The translations under genes and the position numbers were made by a program. From assembly GCF_007752535.1 (NCBI RefSeq), contig NZ_CP036426.1, positions 6,696,001-6,760,000 of the forward strand: a stretch of 64,000 nt of DNA, in the 5' to 3' direction. How positions within the stretch are numbered: position 1 is the stretch's first letter; each line of letters opens with the position of its first letter. This document shows positions 43,017 to 52,233 of the stretch, piece by piece. The notes below the pieces were generated by a model. It was not told where the DNA came from, ran no database searches, and saw only the letters and a list, made by a program, of their open reading frames with translations. Origin of the DNA: Tautonia plasticadhaerens (GTDB lineage: Bacteria; Planctomycetota; Planctomycetia; Isosphaerales; Isosphaeraceae).

Positions 43017-43730
43017 TCAAAATCCCTTAATTCCGAACATCTTGATTGGTCCGAGATCCCGGTGGATGTTCGGATAGGTCGACCAGTACGACCGGACTAC
43101 CGGACAGGGGTCACACCATCCATGGCCGACCAGATAAGAGGGTACCCCCGATGGGTTGGTGAGGACCGCCTCGGCCAGGTGCGCATCCGGATCTCTAAAA
43201 TCGGTCCAGTTGCCGCCGAACCCGACACCGGGACAAATGATCGCCAGGACTCCCGGCGTCATCTCGTTTCCTCGATAGAGGGAATGGAAGGTCGTGACCC
43301 CCTCGTATCGGACGTAGAGCAGGCTGAACCGACTCGGGCCGTGGTCTGGCCCGAAGTCTGGGGTGCGTTGGAGGATCGCCCAGCAGGCGAAGAAATCCGG
43401 GTAGAACGGATTGGGCTTTTGTTCGATCCGTCTAATTACCCCGATCGGTATCGGCAGGAGGCCATTCGGCATCAACTCGCCCGCTTCGACCTCTCGGTAG
43501 GCTAGGGGGCGATAACCTCTGAAGGTGGACAGCTTCTTAATTAATTTCTTCGGCGTGACGCCGAAGTCGGAATAGACGAAGCTGTGGTATTCCTTCCCGA
43601 GGAACTCGACCGGGCTACCGTCGAATCCGGCCGCTGGGTAGTAGACGGAACCCCTTAATAGTTCGAGAAGCGGTATCCGCCCGATGATCGCTGGCCCACC
43701 TCGAAGCCATTCGGGGAGTTCGCTCATCAT
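43017..43730 (-). CDS. conserved hypothetical protein, 237 aa
   Basis: Start at 43730 (MMSELPEWLRGGPAIIGRIP). The pattern GSVYYPAAGFDGSPVEFLGK, SFVYSDFGVTPKKL, CWAILQRTPDFGPDHGPSRF and SLYRGNEMTPGVLAIICPGV followed by GFGGNWTDFRDPD is one I recognise as a scattered conserved family, often in accessory regions, without a name or function. Lower GC. It lies 86 bases from the WYL regulator, transcribed in the same direction. Confidence 0.65.
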   Translation of the reverse strand: MMSELPEWLRGGPAIIGRIPLLELLRGSVYYPAAGFDGSPVEFLGKEYHSFVYSDFGVTPKKLIKKLSTFRGYRPLAYREVEAGELMPNGLLPIPIGVIRRIEQKPNPFYPDFFACWAILQRTPDFGPDHGPSRFSLLYVRYEGVTTFHSLYRGNEMTPGVLAIICPGVGFGGNWTDFRDPDAHLAEAVLTNPSGVPSYLVGHGWCDPCPVVRSYWSTYPNIHRDLGPIKMFGIKGF

Positions 43731-43815
43731 CGTTCCTCTCTGCTCGGGAGCCCGTTGATCGTCCAGGGATCGGGACAGGGCTTCCGGGAGAGTTCCCTGC
43801 CCGCCCATCTCCGGG

Positions 43816-44874
43816 TCAGCTTCTTGGTAGTCCAATTCCGTTCATCGCAAGTGCCGATCTCAGCCGCTCGACGACCATCGCCCTGAGTTCCGGCGGTTGG
43901 ACCACCTCGACCCGGCCCGTCCAGCCGAGGACCCACCAGACGATCTCCTCCAGGCCGTCGACCCGGAACTCCAGCGTGAGCGAGCCGTCCTCGTGGCGCC
44001 GCTCCCGCTGAGTATGGTGCCAGTTCGTCTCCGTCACCAGCGCCGCCGCCTCGGGGACGAACCGCACCTCGACCTCGTAGCCCCGCTCGCCCCGGTAGAC
44101 CGCCCAGGCGTCCCCGAAGTAGGCCCGCAGGTCGAAGACCTCGGGGACGGAGGCGGGGGCTCCCGTGCCCGAGATGGCCCGGAACCGGGCGACCCGATAG
44201 GTCGTCGGGCGATCGGAGCCTTCGGGGCGGGCGATGAGGTACCACGCCTGCTTCACGAAGCACAGCCGGTAGGGGTGCAGGACGAGCCGCTTCTCCCCGG
44301 ACTGGTAGGGGCTGGCATAGGTGCCCTCCAGGCATCGCCCGCCCAGCAACGCCTCCTGGATCGTGCGGATTGCCGGTCCGCACTGGCCGTGATCCGCCAG
44401 CTTCATGCCGAGGACCGCCGTGACCCGCCGGGTATCCTCCAGCAATTCTCGGGCGGGTCTCCTGCTCGGATTTTCCGGCCTGCGGACGTGTGTCTGCCTC
44501 GCCTTGCCGTCGGGGAGCCCCATCGCCCCGGCCAGCGCCGCCGAGGTCACCCGCCCCAACGCCTCGAAGCCGGTCAGCCCCGTACCCGGGAACTGCCAGC
44601 CATCCGGAAGGAGGTAGCAGCCCTCGGCCCGGTCGAAGTCCCAGGGCACCCCGGCCAGCCGCAGGACCTCCAGATCCCGCTGGACGGTCCGGACCGTGAT
44701 CTCCAACTCCCTGGCGAGGAAGGGCCGATTGCAGCGAGGGTATCCCTGGAGCAGTTCGAGCAACTTGAGGATGCGGGCGAACCGGTCGGCCTGGCGCAGC
44801 CGACGCTCGGGCTCGGGCCTGCGGGCGGCGTTGCCCTGCGGCATCATCCCAGGTTTCGTGCGGTTCTTGCCCAT
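43816..44874 (-). CDS. WYL-domain transcriptional regulator, 352 aa
   Basis: N-terminal HTH_11 (FARILKLLELLQGYPRCNRP, ELEITVRTVQRDLEVLRLAG). The WYL core lies around residues 200-240 with the motif AWYLIAR after RLVLHPYRLCFVKQ; the C-terminal WCX-like region follows. WYL proteins often control DNA-repair and phage-defence genes and respond to nucleic acids or nucleotides. The nearest likely target is the gene at 43017. Confidence 0.88.
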   Translation of the reverse strand: MGKNRTKPGMMPQGNAARRPEPERRLRQADRFARILKLLELLQGYPRCNRPFLARELEITVRTVQRDLEVLRLAGVPWDFDRAEGCYLLPDGWQFPGTGLTGFEALGRVTSAALAGAMGLPDGKARQTHVRRPENPSRRPARELLEDTRRVTAVLGMKLADHGQCGPAIRTIQEALLGGRCLEGTYASPYQSGEKRLVLHPYRLCFVKQAWYLIARPEGSDRPTTYRVARFRAISGTGAPASVPEVFDLRAYFGDAWAVYRGERGYEVEVRFVPEAAALVTETNWHHTQRERRHEDGSLTLEFRVDGLEEIVWWVLGWTGRVEVVQPPELRAMVVERLRSALAMNGIGLPRS

Positions 44875-44958
44875 GAGGGGACCCGCCTGCGTCCCTTGCC
44901 GTCGTTATTCATTGGTGGGGAGGAGGGCGATGCCCGCCCCCTCCGGAGAGAACATACG

Positions 44959-45798
44959 ATGCATCACGACGACGAGGGACGCCCGAACCCGCCGCCCCGG
45001 CGGCGATTCCTGGGGGGATGCCTGGGGCTCGGGGCCTCCGCTGCGATCCCGGCGGCGCCGCCCGACACCGCCGGGCCGTCCGACCGAACTCCGGCCCCGG
45101 AGATCGCCGACGACGGGCTGCTCTCCTGGCCGATCGATCGGTTCACGTCCCTGGGCGTCCCCGAGGACTGGTCGGCGGTCAAGCTCGGGCTGCACCCGTT
45201 CGCCCCGCAGCGGGTCGTCATCCTGCCGTCCGGGGCCAGATTGCGGAACGACCTCCGCTGCGCCGGGGAGTTGCGCGAGCGGATCAAGGAGCGGATCGAC
45301 CAGGGGCGGGCCGAGATCGCCCACGAGCCGGCCCCGCTGCACTGGGAGAAGCGGGAGATCATCTTCCGGCTGCTCGACCGGATTACCGAGCACTATGACC
45401 GCCCCGACCTCTACGAGGACTGGGCGGTCGAACTGGCCGATCGGGAGTCGTTGGCGAGCACGGCGCTGGGGGGTCATGTCGGGATCTTCCACCAGTTCCA
45501 GCAGCGGGGGGAGGTCGCCGTCGACTGCCCGCCGCTGGACTGGTGGCTGGTCCTGATCCCCGGCGGCATCGACTGGGCCAGCCCGGACGGCGAGCCGGTC
45601 CATGCGCTGATCGGGCACATCGGCGAGGTCCCCTGGTATGCCGTCGAGGGCGAGGTGATGGAGCGTGCCCTTCGCCTGGCGGTCGCCGTCGCCCGGTCGA
45701 TCGAGGACTGGCCGACGGTGAGCCGGAAGGGGCGGATCGAAGCCTGCCTGCACCTCAACGCCATCGCCGCCCGGCTTCTGGGCGAGATGGAGCCCTGA
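44959..45798 (+). CDS. Tat-signal protein with PTS EIIA-like domain, 279 aa
   Basis: The N-terminus has a twin-arginine signal: PPRRRFLGGCLGLGASAAIP (12-31). Residues about 135-275 resemble EIIA-Ntr: DWAVELADRESLASTALGGH, VGIFHQF with His178 in place of the phosphorylatable His, and IDWASPDGEPVHALIGHIGE matching the DGxPV segment. EIIA domains normally act in the cytoplasm, so export would be unusual. Start of an operon with the paralogue at 46420. Confidence 0.65.
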   Translation: MHHDDEGRPNPPPRRRFLGGCLGLGASAAIPAAPPDTAGPSDRTPAPEIADDGLLSWPIDRFTSLGVPEDWSAVKLGLHPFAPQRVVILPSGARLRNDLRCAGELRERIKERIDQGRAEIAHEPAPLHWEKREIIFRLLDRITEHYDRPDLYEDWAVELADRESLASTALGGHVGIFHQFQQRGEVAVDCPPLDWWLVLIPGGIDWASPDGEPVHALIGHIGEVPWYAVEGEVMERALRLAVAVARSIEDWPTVSRKGRIEACLHLNAIAARLLGEMEP

Positions 45799-45886
45799 AG
45801 TCGTGGCACTTGGTAATGATCATGGCGATCCGCTGGCAACACGGCAGCGGATCGGAGGACGAACCACCAATTCTCGGAGGAGATCG

Positions 45887-46423
45887 TTGACGAACGAAGG
45901 GATCGAGGGGCGTTGTCCGGGTGGTGAGCAGGGGCGAACTCCGGCCTCGGGCGGCTATTACTGGCTGCCCAGGCCGGAGGGAGGCTCAATCACTTGGGAG
46001 GTCGTCACCTGCCACGACCTGGGGCACGACGCCGCCCATTCCCACCGGGAGCTATGGCCGGCGCTCGTCCGGAGCCTCGCTGGGGCGTGGGGCCTGGGCA
46101 CCGACGAGATGGGTCGCCTGCTGGAGGACCGCTACTACGGGCTCCCGAGGGGGCGGGTGACCCGCCCCGGGGGCAAGTGGATGATCCTGCACGGGGAGGA
46201 CGCCCCGGTCGCAGACTGGCTCCCCCCGGTGCTGGCCGCCTTCCGGCTCGATGGTCGTCCGATCCGGGTGCTCTCCGACGATCACGAACGCACGCTCTCG
46301 GACGACCGATGGAGGGTCGAGGAGGCGCTCGGGATCACCATCGGGGGGCAACCAGCCAATGGGGCGATGCCCCGGGATGACGACCAGGATTGCCCCGACC
46401 AACGGGAGGATGACCCACGATGA
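45887..46423 (+). CDS. hypothetical protein, 178 aa
   Basis: TTG at 45887 follows GGAGGAG by 4 bases, which decides the start. The protein (SITWEVVTCHDLGHDAAHSH; RSLAGAWGLGTDEMGRLLED; VADWLPPVLAAFRLDGRPIR) has a His/Asp-rich patch. No family recognised. It overlaps the next gene by 4 bases (ATGA). Confidence 0.55.
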   Translation: MTNEGIEGRCPGGEQGRTPASGGYYWLPRPEGGSITWEVVTCHDLGHDAAHSHRELWPALVRSLAGAWGLGTDEMGRLLEDRYYGLPRGRVTRPGGKWMILHGEDAPVADWLPPVLAAFRLDGRPIRVLSDDHERTLSDDRWRVEEALGITIGGQPANGAMPRDDDQDCPDQREDDPR

Positions 46424-47133
46424 ACCACCCTGATGACCAAATGACGACCGAGAGCCGCCGAGGCTTTCTCGGCTCTGCCCTGGGCGTCGGGCTCGGGGCG
46501 TCCTTGGGATTCCCCGGCCCCCTCCGGGTTGTCGGGGAAGATAAAGCGCCCCATCCCTTCTCGCCGGAGCGGACCGTCGTCCTGCCCCGGCGCCTGGGCC
46601 GGGAGCACCTCCAAGTCCGTCGGGCGATCGGACGCAGGATCGAGAAGCTCGACGTACACGGGCTGTGGCGGCTGCCGGGTCCGAAGGTCGAGGCCCTGCT
46701 CCAGGTGGCCGACGCGATATCAGAGCGCCACGGGGTCGGGCACCGGCTGGGGGAGTGGGCCGCCCGCCTCGCCTCCCAGCAGTCGATCATGCCGGAAGGC
46801 TTTGCTGGGCTCGGCGTGCTGGGCTACTGGCAGGCGCTCGGGCCGGTCCCGGGGGCCGACTCGCCCCTGGACTGGTGGCTGTTCCTGTCGCCCGAGCCGA
46901 TCGAGTGGGGCGGCATGGACGGGGTGTCGGTCCATGTGCTGGTCGGGCACGTCTCGCCCGTCACCTCCTTCCGGTGGATGGACATGATGCACCGGGCCTG
47001 GTCGGACACATGGCACCTCCACGCCTCCCTCGGCGGCCCCGAGGGCTGGGCACGGCTCGCCCGCCTGGAGCCCCGGGAGGCCGTCTGGCGCCTGAACCGG
47101 GCATTCGCCTCGATCCCCCGGGAGGGCCGATGA
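46420..47133 (+). CDS. second Tat-signal EIIA-like protein, 237 aa
   Basis: Tat signal ESRRGFLGSALGVGLGASLG. The domain matches the gene at 44959 (GEWAARLASQQSIMPEGFAG; SPLDWWLFLSPEPIEWGGMD; GVSVHVLVGHVSP), but the catalytic His is replaced: the segment reads LGYWQALG. It is thus a paralogue that could not be phosphorylated, maybe a partner or regulator. Overlaps the deiminase gene by 4 bases. Confidence 0.6.
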   Translation: MNHPDDQMTTESRRGFLGSALGVGLGASLGFPGPLRVVGEDKAPHPFSPERTVVLPRRLGREHLQVRRAIGRRIEKLDVHGLWRLPGPKVEALLQVADAISERHGVGHRLGEWAARLASQQSIMPEGFAGLGVLGYWQALGPVPGADSPLDWWLFLSPEPIEWGGMDGVSVHVLVGHVSPVTSFRWMDMMHRAWSDTWHLHASLGGPEGWARLARLEPREAVWRLNRAFASIPREGR

Positions 47134-48017
47134 TCTCGGACGATCAGGCCGATGAAGTTTACATCTCCGACCTGCTGGAGGGACGACACCCCTCGCTCGT
47201 CGAGCGCCTGCGGAGCATCCTGGTCGACCACGGCGTCCCGCTGGGTGTCATCGGGGGGACCCGGGACATCTGGTGCCGGGATTACATGCCGATCCAGGTC
47301 GGTCCCGGCGAGTTCGTCCGGTTCCGTTACGCCCCGGACTACCTGCGGGGCTACGAGCACCTCATCACCGCCCCGGGGGACATCGGGACGATCGCCGAGA
47401 TCCGGACGCTGGTCCGCTCGGAGATCGTGCTCGACGGGGGCAACGTGGTCAACTGGGGCAACCGTTGCATCGTGACGGACAAGGTGTTCCGGGAGAACCC
47501 CGGCATCTCCAGGGACACGCTGATCGGCAGCCTGCGGGACCTGCTCCGGGTCGAAGACCTGATCGTCATCCCCAACGAGCCCTACGACGTGGTGGGGCAC
47601 GCCGACGGGGTGGTCCGGTTCCTCGACGAGGGGACCGTCGTGGTCAACGACTACGGAGCGGTTGCCCCCTGGTATGGGAGGCGGCTGAGATCGGCCTTGA
47701 GGGGAGCAGGGCTCGATTGGGTCGAGTTGCCCTATCGGCCCGAGGAGTCGAGCGGCGGCGACCTCCCCTCGGCGGTGGGCTGCTACGCCAACTTCCTGAT
47801 GGTCCGAGGGCTCATCGTCGTGCCGAGCTACGGGGACGGGAACGACGATCGGGCCTGCCGGGTGTTCGAGGAGAACAAGGACGGCGTGGCGGTCGTCCCG
47901 CTGGGTTGCCGGAGCCTGGCACGGGAAGGCGGCGTCCTGAACTGCGTGACCTGGACGATCGCCGAATGCCGAAATCGGATTGCATCGTGTCCCCACGAGG
48001 AGAACCATCAACGATGA
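47130..48017 (+). CDS. peptidylarginine/agmatine deiminase-like protein, 295 aa
   Basis: Motifs of the PAD/agmatine deiminase fold: GTRDIWCRDYMPIQV, EIVLDGGNVVNWGNRCIV, YDVVGHADGVVRFLDEG (catalytic His/Asp) and REGGVLNCVTWTIAE (catalytic Cys). No signal peptide. Would hydrolyse a guanidino group, on agmatine or on protein arginine; the substrate is not evident. ATG overlaps the stop of the upstream gene. Confidence 0.82.
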   Translation: MISDDQADEVYISDLLEGRHPSLVERLRSILVDHGVPLGVIGGTRDIWCRDYMPIQVGPGEFVRFRYAPDYLRGYEHLITAPGDIGTIAEIRTLVRSEIVLDGGNVVNWGNRCIVTDKVFRENPGISRDTLIGSLRDLLRVEDLIVIPNEPYDVVGHADGVVRFLDEGTVVVNDYGAVAPWYGRRLRSALRGAGLDWVELPYRPEESSGGDLPSAVGCYANFLMVRGLIVVPSYGDGNDDRACRVFEENKDGVAVVPLGCRSLAREGGVLNCVTWTIAECRNRIASCPHEENHQR

Positions 48018-49015
48018 GTCGAGCGATTGCGTACAGGCAACCGTTGCCGGAGCTTCCATGTCCCCTCTGCGGCCAGATGCTCGTGGCAAGACCCGGACAG
48101 ATCACTCCCTCGAACTCCTGGTCGGATTGCCTCCGACGTTGCCCGAGTTGCCGGGTCGGATACTCGAACGCCCGCCGAGACCCCACGATCCTATTCAACG
48201 ACCCCGAGTTGAACGTCCCGCCCGAGGTTCGAGGCGGGGTGCTCGAAACCCTGGTCAACGCCCTGAACGAAAGGAATCAACGCAACAAGGGGACGAAGTT
48301 CGGCTTCAGCACCTCCGAGGACGCCCTGACCTGGACGGTCTTCAGATACCTCTTCGACTCGGGCCAGTTGCTCGGCGTGCTGCGGGGAGCGGGCCTGCCG
48401 GTCCCCGATCGGGAGAACCGGCCAGAGTCGATGCTCCTCTGGGGCGTCCCCGTACCGCTCGACCGGGACGCCAACAAGGCGGGATGGCTCCTCCGTGACC
48501 GCCTGGTGGCGATCTCCGACGACCTCGGGGAAGACCCGAAGTCGAGGACGGAGCCGGACGTGGTGATCGACCTCGGGGCCGATGGGGTGATCATCATTGA
48601 GGTGAAGCATCGCAGCGGGACCGATTTGAAGAAGCCGACGTATTCCGGCTGGGATCGCTACTATCCGGCCGACAGCCCGCTCACCTACTCCGGCGCCGTG
48701 CGGGCGTCGTGCTGCTACGAATTGGCCCGGAACTGGAGATTCGGGCTCGAACTGTCAGCAGATCCGGCCCGGCCCTTCACGCTTGCCTGCCTGGGACCGG
48801 AAGCCCTGTTCCGTGGGAAGAACGAGGAGGTTCTCCGTCCCTTCGAGGCAAGCGTGCCGGCGACAGGGACAGCACTGTTCCGGAAAATCCGCTGGGATGC
48901 ACTGATCGGGACGATCAACGAGCCGCTGGATTGGATCACGGATTTCGTCGAGACCAGGGGCTATCGTTGTGGCGGGGACGGCTATGGGCTGGGAGGTCGC
49001 TTTGACTGCCCGTAA
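48014..49015 (+). CDS. zinc-ribbon and PD-(D/E)XK nuclease-like protein, 333 aa
   Basis: ATG at 48014 overlaps the deiminase stop (ATGA). Residues 16-45 have CPLCGQMLVARPGQ and CPSCRVGY, a zinc ribbon. Residues about 185-205 read EPDVVIDLGADGVIIIEVKH with D and E-V-K as a PD-(D/E)XK active site. The fold is used in restriction, repair and phage-defence proteins. Coupling to a deiminase is unusual. Confidence 0.65.
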   Translation: MSRAIAYRQPLPELPCPLCGQMLVARPGQITPSNSWSDCLRRCPSCRVGYSNARRDPTILFNDPELNVPPEVRGGVLETLVNALNERNQRNKGTKFGFSTSEDALTWTVFRYLFDSGQLLGVLRGAGLPVPDRENRPESMLLWGVPVPLDRDANKAGWLLRDRLVAISDDLGEDPKSRTEPDVVIDLGADGVIIIEVKHRSGTDLKKPTYSGWDRYYPADSPLTYSGAVRASCCYELARNWRFGLELSADPARPFTLACLGPEALFRGKNEEVLRPFEASVPATGTALFRKIRWDALIGTINEPLDWITDFVETRGYRCGGDGYGLGGRFDCP

Positions 49016-49059
49016 CCACCAGCGGCAATCCTCATCCAACTGCCGAGAGGTACCTTTCG

Positions 49060-49869
49060 ATGCCAAGCGACTCGATCATACCTTCAGGAAGACGATTGAA
49101 ACCTATCGACCCAACGAAGGCCCTGCACGAAATCCTCGATTCTGTGAGACAATTGGGCTACATGGAGCAGCACGCCAGGTCCTTGATCGACCAATTCGAT
49201 GACAAGATCGAACTGACGTATCACAATGCTCCTGCTAGTCGAAAAACGTACAAACTTTGCCGGTCCGAAAGGCGAGACCCCCGTGTCCCTGAGCGACTAT
49301 TGGAAAAGCAAATTTGGCTCCAATGGAATCATGCTTCCACCGTCGAGCGTGGCCGGTCTTTTTACGGGGAGGAGTGCGAATTTATCCAGACGTACCAGAT
49401 GCCTCTCCAGCAAAAGCTTTCCGACAATGGATGGGGGCGGATCGACCTCGTGGGGGTCTCGAGCAGGTGGATGCCCGTGGTCATCGAGTTGAAGCAAGCA
49501 AAGGGCAACGACACCTTGCTGCGGATGTTCTGCGAAGGGCTCGCTTATGCGTGCGCCCTAAGAAGGGCCTGGGATGGTGGGTCATTCAAAGCGGAATGGA
49601 AGGCGGCCATGGACCGCTACGGGATCACGCTCGTTGACGGGGAGACGATCCACGAAATTCCGGTCATTTTGCTCGCTCCGGCTGAATTCTGGGATCGGAA
49701 GGTGGGAAAGCCAGGCGTACGGTCCAGAGAAAAGGTGCCAGATGGGGCTTGGCAACCATTCCTTGAGTTAATCAAGCTAAGCAAATCAAAAGGTTACCCT
49801 ATACATTTCGTCAGCTTAGATATCATCATTGGAAGTGGATTGGCTGTGAAGATACCCGGGGTGACCTGA
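49060..49869 (+). CDS. PD-(D/E)XK nuclease-like protein, 269 aa
   Basis: Lower GC. Residues 125-148 read WGRIDLVGVSSRWMPVVIEL then KQAKGND; Asp and E-L-K give the nuclease signature. Helical flanks (IWLQWNHASTVERGRSFYGE; LRMFCEGLAYACALRRAWD). Possibly the partner of the zinc-ribbon nuclease 44 bases upstream. Function otherwise unknown. Confidence 0.6.
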   Translation: MPSDSIIPSGRRLKPIDPTKALHEILDSVRQLGYMEQHARSLIDQFDDKIELTYHNAPASRKTYKLCRSERRDPRVPERLLEKQIWLQWNHASTVERGRSFYGEECEFIQTYQMPLQQKLSDNGWGRIDLVGVSSRWMPVVIELKQAKGNDTLLRMFCEGLAYACALRRAWDGGSFKAEWKAAMDRYGITLVDGETIHEIPVILLAPAEFWDRKVGKPGVRSREKVPDGAWQPFLELIKLSKSKGYPIHFVSLDIIIGSGLAVKIPGVT

Positions 49870-50087
49870 ATTGCACAACCTTGGCTCATTCGGCCGGCGG
49901 TCCGGCGGGCAGCGGAGGAGGGAACGACACCGGCGAAGAGGGAACAGCGGCCGAATGCCTTGGAGGCGATGGGCGGTGACGAGATGGACCGGTTACTGGT
50001 CGGGCCGGGGCGGCTCCGGGCCGGGAGGGGGGCGATGGGGGCGAGCGATCTCCCCATCGAGAATCGAGCCCGAACCGGGGCACCCCC

Positions 50088-50654
50088 TCACTCTTCCTCG
50101 TCTCGCTCGACCAGCCCACCATACTCCTCCGAGAGGATGTAGCGACCGGCTTCCAGGTCGTTGGTGAACCCCTCAAGCCATGACCGGAAGCTGCCGGCGA
50201 CCCGAGGACGTGACGGCTCGTCGTGCCACATCTCGATGACCTGTCCGGCCTCCCTGCCGGGCGCCGGGTCGAGGTCCAGGCAGCGATGGTCGCCCGACCC
50301 GTTGTAGGTCAGCGGTATCCAGCGGGGGTTCCACCAGTCGTCCCGGACGCCCTCGTCCAGATCGCTCCGAATCCCGTCGAAGTCGCCGCCGTCCGGCAGG
50401 CCCTTCCAGACCGCCCACTCGGACCTGATCCGCCCTAGCGAGAGGAATTCTTCGGCGTCGAGCAGACCGGGGCCGTCCGACTCCTGCCCGTCGTGGATAC
50501 GGTAGGATGCCCGCACGTCCTCGGGGAAGCTCACCTCCAGGTATGCTTCCGCCTCGGCGATCTGCTCGTCGGTCGCCCCCGGGCGCAGGCTCGCCAGGCA
50601 CTCCGGGGCGTTGGCCCGGAGCCAGGTCTCGATACGGTCCCAGACGTGTTCCAT
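50088..50654 (-). CDS. SMI1/KNR4 family protein, 188 aa
   Basis: The N-terminal pattern LRPGATDEQIAEAEAYLEVS, FPEDVRASYRIHDGQES and WIPLTYNGSGDHRCLDLDPA fits SMI1/KNR4 (SUKH). This superfamily supplies immunity proteins for toxins, and also housekeeping adaptors. No toxin gene is adjacent. Confidence 0.8.
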   Translation of the reverse strand: MEHVWDRIETWLRANAPECLASLRPGATDEQIAEAEAYLEVSFPEDVRASYRIHDGQESDGPGLLDAEEFLSLGRIRSEWAVWKGLPDGGDFDGIRSDLDEGVRDDWWNPRWIPLTYNGSGDHRCLDLDPAPGREAGQVIEMWHDEPSRPRVAGSFRSWLEGFTNDLEAGRYILSEEYGGLVERDEEE

Positions 50655-50908
50655 GGCGGTCCGTCTCGCCTCGATCGAACTCCCGTGGTGGGCGGTTTCC
50701 CGGGCGGTCCATTATGCGGCGCCTGGTTCGCCTGGGGAACGAGGGACTCGGGATGATCGGCCGGCATCCGAAGTGGCGAGGTCAGTGATGGTCGCAGGGT
50801 GGAAATCGTCGCCGGGATGCTCGACCCCGGCGGCGTGGGCGAGGATCTCCGACCCGGTTCAGTTACGATCCGGGCCGTCTCGGACACGTCTCAAGGGAGA
50901 CCGAAGCG

Positions 50909-51949
50909 ATGAGGATCTGGACCGCCTTGTCGATCGTCATCCTCGTCACCGGTGTCTGCCCGGCCCAGTGGGAGCCCCAGGACAGCGGGACGGAGGCTCG
51001 GCTCCGGGGCCTGGGCGTCGTGTCCCGGGACGTTGCCTGGGCCAGCGGCAGCGGGGGCACGGTCCTCCGGACCACCGACGGCGGCAAGACCTGGACTCCC
51101 CGTCCGGTGCCGGGAGCCCCCAGCCTCGACTTCCGGGACATCGAGGCAATTGATGCCGACACCGCCCACCTGCTCTCGATCGGCGAGGGAGAGCAGTCGC
51201 GCATCTACAAGACGATCGACGGCGGGGAATCGTGGGGATTGCAATACACCAACCGGGACCCCGACGGCTTCCTGGACGCCATCGCTTTCTGGGACGCCGA
51301 GCATGGCCTGGCCCTGGGCGATCCGGTGAACGGTCGCTTCATTGTCCTGACGACCGACGACGGTGGCCGGAACTGGGAGCCGATTCCGGCCGAGGGCATG
51401 CCTCCGGCGTTACCCGGCGAGGCCGCCTTCGCCGCCAGCGGGACCTGCCTGGTGGTCCACGGAGAGGATGATGCCTGGTTCGCCACGGGCGGCGGCGGGG
51501 TGGCCCGAGTCTTCCGCTCGGCCGACCGGGGGAGGACCTGGACGGCCCACGAGACCCCCGTGCGGGCCGGCAACACCGCCTCGGGCCTCTTCTCGATCGC
51601 CTTCCGGGATGCGGACCACGGGGTCGCCGTCGGGGGCGACTACCAGGAGCCGGGGAAGACCGGGGGCTTCGTGGCCCTGACGTGCGACGGTGGAAAAACC
51701 TGGAGGTTGGCCCAGGGGGAACCGCCATCAGGCTATCGCTCGGCAGTGGCCTACGTGCCGGGGCTGGAGACGCCCACGCTGATCGCCGTCGGCCCCACGG
51801 GGTCGGACATCTCCGTGGACGGCGGCGAGTCCTGGCGACCGTTGGGCGAGCAGGGCTTCCATGCCGTCGGGTTCGCCGGTGCCGATGCCGGCTGGGCTGT
51901 GGGCGAGGACGGGTCGATCGCTCGCTTCATCGGGCCGACGGACAGATAG
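50909..51949 (+). CDS. secreted BNR/VPS10-type beta-propeller protein, 346 aa
   Basis: Signal peptide MRIWTALSIVILVTGVCPAQ. Repeated Asp-box-like units follow: TVLRTTDGGKTWTPR, RIYKTIDGGESWGLQY, FIVLTTDDGGRNWEPIP, RVFRSADRGRTWTAHE, ALTCDGGKTWRLAQGE, SDISVDGGESWRPLGE. These make a BNR or YCF48-like propeller. Exported; may bind glycans or assist an envelope complex. Standalone. Confidence 0.85.
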   Translation: MRIWTALSIVILVTGVCPAQWEPQDSGTEARLRGLGVVSRDVAWASGSGGTVLRTTDGGKTWTPRPVPGAPSLDFRDIEAIDADTAHLLSIGEGEQSRIYKTIDGGESWGLQYTNRDPDGFLDAIAFWDAEHGLALGDPVNGRFIVLTTDDGGRNWEPIPAEGMPPALPGEAAFAASGTCLVVHGEDDAWFATGGGGVARVFRSADRGRTWTAHETPVRAGNTASGLFSIAFRDADHGVAVGGDYQEPGKTGGFVALTCDGGKTWRLAQGEPPSGYRSAVAYVPGLETPTLIAVGPTGSDISVDGGESWRPLGEQGFHAVGFAGADAGWAVGEDGSIARFIGPTDR

Positions 51950-52233
51950 GGAGGCCACGCCTCGTCGGGCACGTCCTCTTCAGCGGCCTGCCGATCGTGA
52001 CGGCGGCCGGGACCATCGAGGCCCTCCGGAGCCCACCGCCGCCGGCATTGGACGAGTCTGGCCTCTGGAAAGCGCCCCTGTTCTCCGGCTACACGCCGCC
52101 GTGGCGTACAAATCGCCAGGAATCGACCGATCATCACGCCTGCCGTCTCTAGCCTACAGTTCTCAAGATCGGCCTAACCTCCCGATCTCGAACTTGCTTC
52201 GATGACCGGTTATGTCCCCGAGGAGACGACCTC
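51950..52233. other. no gene recognised; remnant of primase-like 3' end
   Basis: Bases 52052-52095 are about 86% identical to 41284-41327 of the primase-like gene by hand count, encoding DESGLWKAPLFSGY here versus DESGHWKTPQFAGY there. It ends in a stop at 52150-52152. It appears to be a leftover of a second, lost copy. No active gene. Confidence 0.5.
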
